The translations under genes and the position numbers were made by a program. This document shows positions 1 through 7,164 of a stretch of DNA of 12,462 nucleotides, in pieces (the first letter of the stretch is position 1; every line of letters begins with the position of its first letter). The notes under the pieces are model-generated. The model was given only the letters and a program-made list of their open reading frames with translations, made no database searches and was not told where the DNA came from. The DNA comes from Acidobacteriota bacterium (GTDB lineage: Bacteria; Acidobacteriota; Blastocatellia; Pyrinomonadales; Pyrinomonadaceae): the NCBI GenBank assembly GCA_023436495.1, contig JAEZIT010000084.1, forward strand, positions 1-12,462, read 5' to 3'.

Positions 1-45
1 GCTTTGTGCGGCGGGAATGAGCGGCGGGAAAAGCAAAAACGCCCG

Positions 46-68
46 GGGGGTTTGGCGTTCAAACCCCC
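46..68 (-). terminator. GC-rich hairpin, terminator-like or intergenic palindrome
   Basis: A perfect 9-bp stem (GGGGGTTTG / CAAACCCCC) encloses a 5-nt loop. On the minus strand it is followed, after about seven G/C-rich bases, by T-rich sequence (GTTTTTGCTTTT). It could end transcripts of the leftward gene cluster. However, the T-run is set back from the stem, and a candidate promoter lies between it and the last gene of the cluster, so it may instead be a dispersed intergenic palindrome. The choice cannot be made from this window. Confidence 0.4.
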
Positions 69-96
69 ACGAGCGTTCATTCAGTTGTCTTGTATG

Positions 97-122
97 CTTA
101 AAGTTTTACCCGAAACTTTAAG
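97..122. promoter_or_regulatory. Perfect 10-bp inverted repeat, operator-like
   Basis: The half-sites CTTAAAGTTT and AAACTTTAAG match perfectly around a 6-nt centre. The repeat covers the -10 element and most of the spacer of the candidate minus-strand promoter at 103-131, a common position for a repressor operator. Neither strand has a T-run directly after it, so a terminator is less likely. The regulator is unknown. Confidence 0.45.
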
Positions 123-131
123 TCTTGTCAA
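103..131 (-). promoter_or_regulatory. Candidate sigma70-type promoter facing left
   Basis: On the minus strand a consensus -35 TTGACA (126-131) is followed after exactly 17 bases by TAAAAC (103-108), which matches four of six -10 positions. It lies just beyond the stop of the beta-propeller gene and points out of the window, so its target gene would lie left of base 1. A perfect inverted repeat overlaps the -10. Inferred from sequence only. Confidence 0.45.
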
Positions 132-153
132 GCATTTATTGCAAAAACAATGT

Positions 154-1191
154 TTACCCCTGTTTTTGTACGTAAAACGTACGGTTATCGCCCTTTACAC
201 CGACAAGGCTGAAATACAGCCGGCCGGGCACGGCGTTTCGGTAAGGAAAATGGACGGTGCCGAACATGAACAGCGTCGGATTCCACCTATCCTTCTGATA
301 AGAAACGACTTGCCGCAGCACGCCCTCCGGCGACAGGTGCCAGACGGCGGCAACATTCTCGGTCTGGCTCGGGGCATTCTCGGCAGTGGTCGCAAAAAAG
401 AGGTCGGCGCTTAAACTCTTGGAATAAAAGACGGTTCCGCTCACTTTTCCCAAAGGCGTGCGTTCCAGCGTTTCCCGATCGACGCGATAGACCTCGTTCG
501 CCCTGTATTCGGCATCCGTCCCGTAGAAAAGGCTCTTTTCGTCAAAGAGAATGCTGACCGCACGCCAGCTCTCATCGCCTCTGCCGACGTATTTGATGGT
601 CTTGAACCCGTCCGGCGAACGCATCACCGCACATTCGCTGTCCGCATCGCCCGTCAGGCAGAACAGGTCGCCCGTGAACGGATCGGAATATATGCCGTGG
701 ATGTGCTTGACCGAACCGGCAGGCAGTATGTGGACGGTCTCGACAATATCCGACCCGAGCGGGTGCCTGTATATCCGCATGGGCCCGCGGCCGTCATTGG
801 CAAGGTATTCGCCGAAATAAACGTCGCCACCGGCATCCAACGCACACCCCGACCGCAGAACGCGGCACGGACGCACCATTCCATCCAACGGGCGGTATTT
901 GCCGTCCCGGATGACCCCGGCCGATTTGTCGAACGTAACGAACAGGTCGCCGTTCGGCAGCTTAACGACGTTCGTCACCATAAAACGCAGCAGACGCTGT
1001 GCAAGGCGGACGTTCGACGCAATGCCCTTCCAACCCGGAGCCTCGGCAGCGGCAACCTCTCGGAATGGCTTTGCCAGGGATTCGGTGTGGTAAATGCGGT
1101 TTCGGCGTGACAGGTAAAATTCGCCGGGTTCGGCCCATTCGACTGTGTATCCACGCAGTTCCGGAGCCTCGGTGACTTTCCAATCGGTCAT
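154..1191 (-). CDS. Predicted beta-propeller protein of unknown function
   Basis: This 345-residue protein has no signal peptide or membrane segment, so it is probably cytoplasmic. I do not recognise the family. The chain shows about six or seven repeats of the beta-propeller blade type, each with a G-D/R-L-F/Y strand followed by an acidic or basic turn: for example LPNGDLFVTFD near residue 78, GGDVYFGEY near 121, TGDLFCLTGDADSE near 173, EKSLFYGTDAEYR near 218, SADLFFATTAEN near 261 and PGRLYFSLVG near 322. An SPDG turn near 192 recalls sialidase/Asp-box-like propellers, but no complete Asp-box series or catalytic set can be seen. It is the last gene of the cluster, 60 nt after ftsK. That gap holds four TTGGCAC repeats and no clear ribosome binding site. 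A binding or lyase role is possible but not supported. Confidence 0.8.
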   Translation of the reverse strand: MTDWKVTEAPELRGYTVEWAEPGEFYLSRRNRIYHTESLAKPFREVAAAEAPGWKGIASNVRLAQRLLRFMVTNVVKLPNGDLFVTFDKSAGVIRDGKYRPLDGMVRPCRVLRSGCALDAGGDVYFGEYLANDGRGPMRIYRHPLGSDIVETVHILPAGSVKHIHGIYSDPFTGDLFCLTGDADSECAVMRSPDGFKTIKYVGRGDESWRAVSILFDEKSLFYGTDAEYRANEVYRVDRETLERTPLGKVSGTVFYSKSLSADLFFATTAENAPSQTENVAAVWHLSPEGVLRQVVSYQKDRWNPTLFMFGTVHFPYRNAVPGRLYFSLVGVKGDNRTFYVQKQG

Positions 1192-1194
1192 AAT

Positions 1195-1228
1195 GTGCCA
1201 AGATGTGCCAAGCGTGCCAAATGTGCCA
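1195..1228 (-). repeat. Four tandem TTGGCAC-type repeats before the beta-propeller start
   Basis: GTGCCA on the plus strand starts at 1195, 1205, 1214 and 1223, giving a period of 9-10 bases. On the minus strand this reads as four TGGCAC units, three of them TTGGCAC. The array fills the ftsK/beta-propeller gap and ends three bases before the ATG, in the place where a ribosome binding site would lie. Helical spacing could suit a DNA-binding protein, but it may be a simple slippage repeat. Confidence 0.7.
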
Positions 1229-1251
1229 GACGGTTTCGGAACCGATGCGTG

Positions 1252-3759
1252 CTAAACGCTCTCCATTTCTTCCATGTCCTGAAGATCGTCGTACGCCTTC
1301 TGCAGAACGGGCCGTGCACGCGTGCTGCCGTCCATCTCGCCGATATAGCCTTCGCGGACCATAGCGTCCAGGATCGCAGCGGCACGCCCGTACCCTATCC
1401 TTAAATGACGCTGCAGCAGCGACGTCGAAGCCCGCTTCGCATGCACGACGCTCTTGACCGCATCCCAGAACAGCGGGTCGCGTTTTCCCGGAAGATCGCC
1501 GGAATCGTCCATTTCCTCTTCGGTCTTGGTGATCGTTGTGTCGTATTCGGGATTGCCCTGTGCCTTGATGTGCTCGACGATCTTGAATATCTCCTTCTCG
1601 TCAACATACGCACCGTGCACACGAACTACCTGAGCGTTGCCCGGCGGCAGGAACAGCATATCGCCGCGGCCGAGCAGGCCTTCGGCACCGTTGGCGTCAA
1701 TGATCGTGCGGGAATCGACCTTACTGGAAACTCGGAACGAAATGCGTGACGGGAAATTCGCCTTGATCAACCCCGTAATGACATCGACCGAAGGCCGCTG
1801 GGTCGCAAGTACCAGATGTATCCCGACGGCACGTGCCATCTGTGCCAGGCGTGTGATCGCTTCTTCGACCTCTTTGCCCGAAACCATCATCAGGTCGGCA
1901 AGCTCGTCGATAATGATCACGATATACGGCAGCGTCTTCCATGGCTCGCCTTCGTCGTTCAGGTGGCCCTCTTCGTTGCGGCGTTTAACCTCGTCGTTGA
2001 AACCGCTGATGTTCCTGACGCCCCATCCGGCAAGCTCTTTGTAACGGCGTTCCATCTCCGTCACCGCCCACCGAAGCGAGATAGCGGCACGTTTCGGATC
2101 GGTTATGATCGGCGTCGCAAGATGCGGAATGTCGGCATAAACGCCCAATTCCAGGCGTTTCGGGTCGACCATGATAAATTTGACCTCGTCAGGCCTCGCC
2201 TTATACAGGATCGACACGACCAGCGTGTTCACCCCGACCGATTTACCCGCACCGGTCGCACCGGCGATCAAGAGGTGCGGCATTTTCGCAAGGTCGGTAA
2301 CGTAATTCAGCCCATCGATCGTCTTGCCCAATGCGATCGTCAGCTTTGAATCCGATTCCTTGAATTTCTTCGATTCGATGACTTCCCTGAGCTGAATGGT
2401 CTCTCGTTTATGGTTCGGAACCTCGATCCCGACGAATGCCTTTCCGGGAATGCGGTCGATCCGGATCGATTCGGCCTTAAGCGCAAGGCAAAGGTCGTCG
2501 ACCAATCCCGTAACGCGTGAATATTTGACGCCGGCATCCGGTTTGAACTCGTACGTGGTTACGACCGGCCCCTGGCATATCTGCATCACACGCCCGGTAA
2601 CGTTAAATTCCTTCGTCTTTTCTTCCAGTTCCTTGGCTATGGCTAGAAGCTCGCCTTCCTTCTGTTCGACACGCTCCGATGCAGCGGTCAGAAACTCCGA
2701 GGACGGCAGCGTGTAATCGTCGAAGCTCTGCGGTTCCGACCTGGTTTCCGGCACAGCGGCAATTTGATCAGGGCTTTCTTCGTCGGCCGGTATCTCGCCA
2801 AGCTCGTCGGTATGTTTCACGGGCGTGATCGGGATCGGCCCGTTGATGGAATCAAGTTCCGCCCAACTGTCGTCCGATGTTATTTTCGGCTGAGACTCAA
2901 TGACCGTGGGTTCGGGTGCGGTGATCGTAGGAACGGCCGCGGCGGCATTCGTTAACGGCGAATCGGCGGAGACCAGAGTATCGTCCGCCCGTTTTCCTGC
3001 TAGCTTGGTTTCCGGAGCGATGATCGTCGGCAGCAGTTCACCCGTTCTGCCTTCCCGGATGTCCAGGCGTTTTTGGAAACGTTCCTTTGCCTTGGCGTCG
3101 TTCAGTTCCCGCTCGCCTCGGCGTTTGGCGAAATATTCGTTCACCCGCATCCGCAAATTGTGCCAGGCGAAATCGTGTTCACCCAGATAGCCAAAGAACG
3201 ACATATCCGTGATCAGCAGCAGAGACGTCAGAAAGAACGCGACGAGCACGATGCCCGAACCGATCATTCCCAAAAATCCGGCCGTGAATTGATGTGCGAA
3301 CGCACCGATAACGCCGCCTTGCCAACCCGCCAGAGCGACGAAACCGGAAACCGACACGATCAGCAGCAGAAAGCCCACAACGCGGCTCCAATGCGGCAGC
3401 AGCCCGATCGAATGAAACACACGCCACGCGATCATCCCCAGGATCGCAGGAAAAATATAAGCCGACAGGCCCATCGCCTGAAAAAGCAGGTCGGAAATAA
3501 CGGCTCCGGTCACACCGATCCAGTTCTGTGTCGGACGCGAACTCGCCGTATTCAGCGACCAATCCGTGGGGCTGTATGTCGCCAAACACAGGAACACCAG
3601 CACCGCCAACGCAACGATGAGCACCGCAAATACCTCATTAACACGCGAATGCTCTTTCGGCTTTGCCCCGTTCTTCTTTTTGACAAGCGTCGCCCCGTCG
3701 GACAGACAGAAATTAACGTCGTCCTTATAGCTTTCCTTGCATTTGGGGCAAACTTTCAT
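1252..3759 (-). CDS. ftsK: FtsK/SpoIIIE DNA translocase with N-terminal zinc-ribbon-like motif
   Basis: This is a membrane-anchored, septum-located ATPase that pumps chromosomal DNA during division and supports dimer resolution. The 835 residues read in this order. Residues 1-24 are a zinc-ribbon-like motif (CPKC at 4-7, FC at 17-18, DG at 21-22). About four membrane helices follow within 42-183, then an acidic, Pro-rich linker to about 360. The translocase alpha/beta motor occupies roughly 380-735, with Walker A GATGAGKS at 500-507 and Walker B VIIIDEL at 614-620. ATQRPSVDVITG is at 652-663. A winged-helix gamma domain covers about 763-820 (SLLQRHLRIGYGRAAAILD), the part that reads polar KOPS-type DNA motifs in known FtsKs. 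The linker is much shorter than in E. coli. The start lies 12 nt after the prfB stop, which suggests cotranscription. The extra N-terminal motif is unusual for FtsK, and its fourth metal ligand would have to be Asp21 or come from elsewhere. Confidence 0.97.
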   Translation of the reverse strand: MKVCPKCKESYKDDVNFCLSDGATLVKKKNGAKPKEHSRVNEVFAVLIVALAVLVFLCLATYSPTDWSLNTASSRPTQNWIGVTGAVISDLLFQAMGLSAYIFPAILGMIAWRVFHSIGLLPHWSRVVGFLLLIVSVSGFVALAGWQGGVIGAFAHQFTAGFLGMIGSGIVLVAFFLTSLLLITDMSFFGYLGEHDFAWHNLRMRVNEYFAKRRGERELNDAKAKERFQKRLDIREGRTGELLPTIIAPETKLAGKRADDTLVSADSPLTNAAAAVPTITAPEPTVIESQPKITSDDSWAELDSINGPIPITPVKHTDELGEIPADEESPDQIAAVPETRSEPQSFDDYTLPSSEFLTAASERVEQKEGELLAIAKELEEKTKEFNVTGRVMQICQGPVVTTYEFKPDAGVKYSRVTGLVDDLCLALKAESIRIDRIPGKAFVGIEVPNHKRETIQLREVIESKKFKESDSKLTIALGKTIDGLNYVTDLAKMPHLLIAGATGAGKSVGVNTLVVSILYKARPDEVKFIMVDPKRLELGVYADIPHLATPIITDPKRAAISLRWAVTEMERRYKELAGWGVRNISGFNDEVKRRNEEGHLNDEGEPWKTLPYIVIIIDELADLMMVSGKEVEEAITRLAQMARAVGIHLVLATQRPSVDVITGLIKANFPSRISFRVSSKVDSRTIIDANGAEGLLGRGDMLFLPPGNAQVVRVHGAYVDEKEIFKIVEHIKAQGNPEYDTTITKTEEEMDDSGDLPGKRDPLFWDAVKSVVHAKRASTSLLQRHLRIGYGRAAAILDAMVREGYIGEMDGSTRARPVLQKAYDDLQDMEEMESV

Positions 3760-3771
3760 TTATTAACGGGG

Positions 3772-4885
3772 TTAGGCGGCGGCGTTCGAGGCTCCTTTCT
3801 TAAAGAGTAAGAATTCTTTGATGAATTCGTCAATCTCACCGTCAAGGACGGCTTCGACGTCCGATACCTCAAACTTCGTCCGAGTGTCCTTTACCAAACG
3901 GTACGGATGCATGACGTAGTTCCTGATCTGCGATCCGAACGATATATCCTGCTTGCTTGCTTCGAGGTCGGCGGTCTCTTCACGGCGTTTTTCCAGTTCC
4001 AGCTCGTACAGCTTTGAACGAAGCACCTGCATCGCAACCGCTCGGTTCTGTATCTGCGAACGCTGGTTCTGACACGTTACCACAATTCCTGTCGGAATAT
4101 GGGTAATGCGAACGGCACTGTCCGTGACGTTGACGTGCTGGCCGCCGGCACCGGATGACCGGTACGTATCGACGCGAAGATCCTTGTCCTGGATATCGAC
4201 CTCTATGTCTTCGTCGATCTCTGGCGAAACGAACAGTGATGCGAACGACGTCTCTCGGCTGCCTCCGGAATTGAAGGGCGAAATGCGAACAAGGCGGTGA
4301 ACGCCGGCTTCTGACGCCATCAAACCGTATGCGTAATCGCCCTCAACGCGGAACGTCGCGGATTTAATGCCTGCTTCGCTGCCCGGCTGTTCGTCGATGA
4401 TCTCAACCTTGAAGCCTTTGCGTTCGGCCCAGCGAATGTACATCCGAAGCAGCATCTGTGCCCAATCCTGGGCGTCGGTCCCGCCGGCTCCGGCCTGTAT
4501 CGAACAGATAGCGTTGTTCGGGTCGGTGTCGCCTGACAAAAGGCTCTGAGTTTCGGCTTCCGCTACGCGCTTGTCCAGATCGTCGATCAGTTCAGCCAGT
4601 TCGCCCGCTGAAGCCGGATCGCTCTCGGCGAATTCGAACAGCACGTCCGCATCAGACACGGCCGTTTCAAAATCCTTCTGCTGCTGCAATGCCCTTTCAA
4701 GCCGGCTCCGCTGCCCCATCACCTTCTGGGCCTTCTCGGAATCGTTCCAGAAGTCCGGTTCGGATACCTGCGTCTCTAGTTTCTCAAGTTCTGCCTGTTT
4801 CCTGGGAGCGTCAAAGAAACCTCCCAAGTTGGGCAACTTTGACTCTTATTACTTCAAATTTTTCTTGTAATTCTGAAAGTTCCAT
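3772..4885 (-). CDS. prfB: Peptide chain release factor 2, made by programmed +1 frameshift
   Basis: RF2 recognises UAA and UGA stop codons and releases the finished peptide from the ribosome. The true start is the ATG at 4885. It opens a 24-codon segment (MELSELQEKFEVIR..., ending GRFL) that meets an in-frame TGA at 4811-4813. Skipping the T at 4813 joins CTT to GAC and continues in the long frame to the TAA at 3772, giving about 370 residues, close to the 365 of E. coli RF2. In that numbering the stop-codon-reading SPF motif is near 202-204 and the catalytic GGQ (SSGAGGQHVN) near 247-249, almost the E. coli positions. The long frame alone would need a TTG start at 4836 and would lack the usual N-terminal helix. 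A weak promoter-like pair lies just upstream. ftsK follows after 12 nt. Confidence 0.96.
4810..4825 (-). promoter_or_regulatory. RF2 autoregulatory +1 frameshift site
   Basis: On the minus strand the site reads GGGAGG-TTT-CTT-TGA-C. A Shine-Dalgarno-like GGGAGG sits three bases before the slippery CTT, and a TGA stop followed by C comes next. Spacing and slippery codon match the known E. coli prfB site (AGGGGG-TAT-CTT-TGA-C). In that established mechanism low RF2 lets the ribosome pause at UGA and slip +1, restoring RF2; high RF2 terminates after the short peptide (24 residues here). Confidence 0.95.
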
Positions 4886-4895
4886 TCTAATTGAA

Positions 4896-4925
4896 AATAT
4901 TGGCTAACAGCGATTTTCTATTCAA
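4896..4925 (-). promoter_or_regulatory. Weak candidate promoter for prfB
   Basis: On the minus strand TTGAAT (4920-4925) and AATATT (4896-4901) are separated by 18 bases and lie 10 bases before the prfB ATG. The AT-rich gap between the small membrane ORF and prfB could hold an internal promoter. The -10 match is poor and a run of this kind can occur by chance. If used, the leader would be very short. Confidence 0.22.
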
Positions 4926-4936
4926 ACTTCCGAGCC

Positions 4937-5188
4937 TCACCATCCAAAGCGGAACTCGGCATGCGAGAGACGGTCGTCAGCAAGGATCACTGGCTCATAA
5001 AATGTATAAAAAGTACCCGGAGGAAGACTCACGACCTCACATCCGTCTAAGGGGCACCCGTCGCGTTCTTCATAATGGGTATTAGTTGAGCGAATCACTA
5101 CATAGCTCCCGATGTACAGCGCGGGAACAACGGTCAATGCCATCATCGTTCGCTCAAACCGCATGTTGTCTTCGTCGAAAAACCCCAT
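4937..5188 (-). CDS. Small single-helix membrane protein, unknown function
   Basis: This is an 83-residue reading frame between lnt and prfB. I do not recognise it. A short acidic/basic N-terminus is followed by one hydrophobic helix at about residues 15-33 (MMALTVVPALYIGSYVV). A roughly 50-residue tail follows, with two cysteines in CPLDGC (45 and 50) and an aromatic stretch TFYTFYEP. By the positive-inside rule (RFER before the helix) the tail probably faces outward, where the two cysteines might pair. The ATG at 5188 lies inside the lnt 3' end, with 35 bases of overlap. A second ATG at 5164 (residue 9) overlaps lnt by only 11 bases and is an equally good start. Overlap implies translational coupling to lnt. 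It is probably real, because it fills the gap in the same direction and has coherent membrane topology. Confidence 0.6.
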   Translation of the reverse strand: MGFFDEDNMRFERTMMALTVVPALYIGSYVVIRSTNTHYEERDGCPLDGCEVVSLPPGTFYTFYEPVILADDRLSHAEFRFGW

Positions 5189-6728
5189 AGACTAAAAGCC
5201 CAATAGTTACGAGTGAGCACAGCCACGCGAACCAATCGCCGTACCGCACATAAAATGTCTGTGAACCATCGGACCTCATTACCGGCCATATCCGGGTGTC
5301 TTCCATATATGTGCCTGCCGGATCGATCACTTCCCCGCTTTCGGTCACATAGGCCGTGATGCCGACGTTCGTAACGCGAAGCACCGGACGCCCGGTTTCG
5401 ACCGCTCGGAAGACGGCGTTTGCAAGATGCTGCCGCAGCACGGGCGTCTGCCCCAGATAACCGTCATTGGTCAATTCAATGATCACGTCCGCTCCCTGCC
5501 GCACATATTCCCGCGACAGATCACCGAAATGCGATTCGAAACAGATCATCACTCCGGCTTTTGCATCGCCCAGCGGCAACAGGTCGTATTCGCTTCCGTA
5601 GGAAAAACTGCCGACCAGAGCAGGCACGATATTCTGAAGCGGAGCCGGGACCGCTTCGCCAAACGGCATTAGGTAAATCTTATCATACTGAGCCGTCTTG
5701 CGGCCCTCGGCATCGACGAGCACCGCCGAGTTGAAATACTTGCCGTTCGTACGGTCCGGTTCGGCCGCATTGAACAATACCGAGACGTTGTTCCGTGAAG
5801 CAAAATCACGAACGAATGCCCTGAATTCCCGGTCTTCGTCGTACTGAAAATTCATCGGCGATTCGGGAAAGATCACGGTGACCGGATACTCGGGATTTGC
5901 CGCCCGCTGTTCACCGATCCGCCCCAACGCCGACTCAGCAAGCTGCACATGCCGTTCGCGGAGCTTTGCCCACTTAAAATTATCGAGTCCGCTCATCGGA
6001 ACATTCGGCTGAACGGCGATAACAGCAGCATCGGCGGACATTGGGTCTATTGAGCTCCGCGGAGGGGTACTCAACAGAGACGGCCACAATAGCATGAAAA
6101 GGACCAACGCAATAACGATCGATCGATGCGGAACCGATAGGCGCTTGTGAATTCTAAGTGTGACCGGAACGGTCATCGCGGCAAGCAAAGCGTTGAGCAA
6201 TACAAGCTTGAATCCGACCAGATATATCCCGCCGACCGACGCAAGGCCTATGTTCCCGGTGAACGCCTGCGAATACCCAATAGCGTTCCAGTTATTGCCG
6301 GTTATCCAGTAGCGTGCAAATTCCGTGGTGACCCAGATGAACGGAGCCGCCAGAAACCCGTATTCCCCGAATCGGCGCAGACACACCGAAAGTGCCAACG
6401 CGAAGACCGCTGGAAACAAGCCGACCAGGACCGTCACGAGAAATAAAAGCGAATATGCGAGCAGCGGCGGAAAGCCTGCGTAAGTGATCGGTGCGAACGT
6501 CAGCCACCAGCAGCTTCCAAAAAAGAAGACGATCCCAAACAGCCAACCAAGAATAAAAGCAGCAGCGGGCGAAGCCTTCTCACGTTCGACCGCCCAAAAC
6601 AACGGTATCAACGCAACGGCCGCCAGCAGCGAAAGCTCAAAGTCCGGGAATGCTAGCACAAGCAAAATCGCCGCGAAGACAGCAAGCAGTATGCTTTTCC
6701 ATGTTGGCAGAAACCGCCCAAGATCCAT
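5154..6728 (-). CDS. lnt: Apolipoprotein N-acyltransferase
   Basis: Lnt adds the third acyl chain to the N-terminal cysteine of lipoproteins in the inner membrane, the last step of lipoprotein maturation after Lgt and LspA. The 524 residues have about six hydrophobic helices in the first 225, a periplasmic nitrilase-like domain at about 232-485, and a last helix at 501-518. The catalytic triad of the family can be read: Glu289 in FPESP, Lys350 in YDKIYLMPFGE and Cys396 in MICFES. The essential-type Glu358 (FGE) and Glu398 (CFE) are also present. Length matches E. coli Lnt (512). No Shine-Dalgarno is seen before the ATG, but the start gives a complete first helix. It is the first gene of the leftward cluster. 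Its presence supports a diderm cell envelope. Confidence 0.96.
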   Translation of the reverse strand: MDLGRFLPTWKSILLAVFAAILLVLAFPDFELSLLAAVALIPLFWAVEREKASPAAAFILGWLFGIVFFFGSCWWLTFAPITYAGFPPLLAYSLLFLVTVLVGLFPAVFALALSVCLRRFGEYGFLAAPFIWVTTEFARYWITGNNWNAIGYSQAFTGNIGLASVGGIYLVGFKLVLLNALLAAMTVPVTLRIHKRLSVPHRSIVIALVLFMLLWPSLLSTPPRSSIDPMSADAAVIAVQPNVPMSGLDNFKWAKLRERHVQLAESALGRIGEQRAANPEYPVTVIFPESPMNFQYDEDREFRAFVRDFASRNNVSVLFNAAEPDRTNGKYFNSAVLVDAEGRKTAQYDKIYLMPFGEAVPAPLQNIVPALVGSFSYGSEYDLLPLGDAKAGVMICFESHFGDLSREYVRQGADVIIELTNDGYLGQTPVLRQHLANAVFRAVETGRPVLRVTNVGITAYVTESGEVIDPAGTYMEDTRIWPVMRSDGSQTFYVRYGDWFAWLCSLVTIGLLVYGVFRRRQHAV

Positions 6729-6841
6729 GCGGACAGTTTATCAAAACAAGCATTGCGCCGCATTTGCCGCGTGTCATCTGGCCTAGCGATTCATTTTGAC
6801 CGAAGTTCTGTCATCAAGAGTCCGAAACCACATATCAGCAC

Positions 6842-6877
6842 AAATTTTGTCATATGGAATCTGACGAAATTTGTCAT
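6842..6877 (-). promoter_or_regulatory. Candidate lnt promoter with duplicated operator-like motif
   Basis: On the minus strand ATGACA (6872-6877), one mismatch from the -35 consensus, is 17 bases from TATGAC (6849-6854), a four-of-six -10, about 120 bases before lnt. ATGACAAATTT and ATGACAAAATTT repeat with a 24-base offset, and each copy is nearly palindromic (GACAAATTTCGTC and ACAAAATTTGT). Two regulator sites on one face of the helix are possible. Sequence inference only. Confidence 0.3.
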
Positions 6878-7000
6878 TTCTGCCGGTTACGAGCCCCGTC
6901 TTCGATCAGATTGCACGATTAGCGCTCATAAACCACCGGGAAACAAATCAATTTGAATACTTAAACTATAACTTGAAATATGGCGATTTAAATGAAGGAA

Positions 7001-7024
7001 AGCCTGGTCGTTTGCGACCAGGCT
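7001..7024 (-). terminator. Perfect 10-bp hairpin, likely terminator
   Basis: AGCCTGGTCG and CGACCAGGCT pair perfectly around a 4-nt loop. On the minus strand the stem is followed by TTCCTTCATTT, moderately T-rich, which suits an intrinsic terminator for leftward transcripts. On the plus strand the flank is not T-rich. It lies 287 bases past the TPR gene stop, so it may end a separate short transcript rather than that mRNA. Confidence 0.6.
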
Positions 7025-7140
7025 AATATCGGAAGGACAACTGAAGGAACGCTCGGAAGGCGAACAAGCACAGTGGCAAACCGCGCTCGGAGAAGTGTTG
7101 GCGGCGGGGTCTTGATTAACTTCATCAAGCTAGCCACTGT
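7001..7140 (-). ncRNA. Candidate structured small RNA
   Basis: No known RNA family is recognised. Reading leftward, the interval contains ACAGTGGC (7133-7140) complementary to GCCACTGT (7070-7077), an inner 6-bp hairpin with a 7-nt loop (7111-7129), a short GC pairing between about 7081-7084 and 7101-7104, and the terminator-like hairpin at its end. A sigma54-like promoter lies directly upstream; its predicted start near 7137 would trim three bases from the outer helix. The order promoter, structured body, terminator suggests an independent transcript of about 120-140 nt. It could also be a structured 3' UTR of the TPR gene or chance. Confidence 0.28.
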
Positions 7141-7147
7141 TCCCTTA

Positions 7148-7164
7148 TGCACATAGCGTGCCAA
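7148..7164 (-). promoter_or_regulatory. Sigma54-like promoter element
   Basis: On the minus strand TTGGCACG-CTAT-GTGCA matches the sigma54 consensus YTGGCACG-N4-TTGCW with one mismatch, and keeps the required GG and GC pairs (first bases 12 apart). It would start transcription near 7137, heading left into the candidate small RNA. No enhancer-binding site was identified. Confidence 0.38.

Noticed and set aside
1..80. Minus-strand frame from the ATG at 78-80 to the window edge
   Set aside because: Only 26 codons are visible, it runs through the 9-bp hairpin at 46-68, and the peptide is low-complexity Arg/Pro/Gly without recognisable motifs.
1195..1228. TGGCAC units as sigma54 promoters for the beta-propeller gene
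   Set aside because: None of the units has a GC pair at the required 12-base offset from its GG, so the -24/-12 geometry fails.
3073..3810. 245-codon plus-strand frame opposite ftsK
   Set aside because: It is antisense to a well-supported ftsK, is rich in Arg/Gln/His as expected for a shadow frame, and has no domain signal.
3772..4836. prfB starting at the TTG codon at 4836
   Set aside because: The upstream ATG at 4885 with a perfect GGGAGG-TTT-CTT-TGA-C frameshift site gives a family-length RF2 with an N-terminal helix, so the TTG start is an artefact of reading one frame only.
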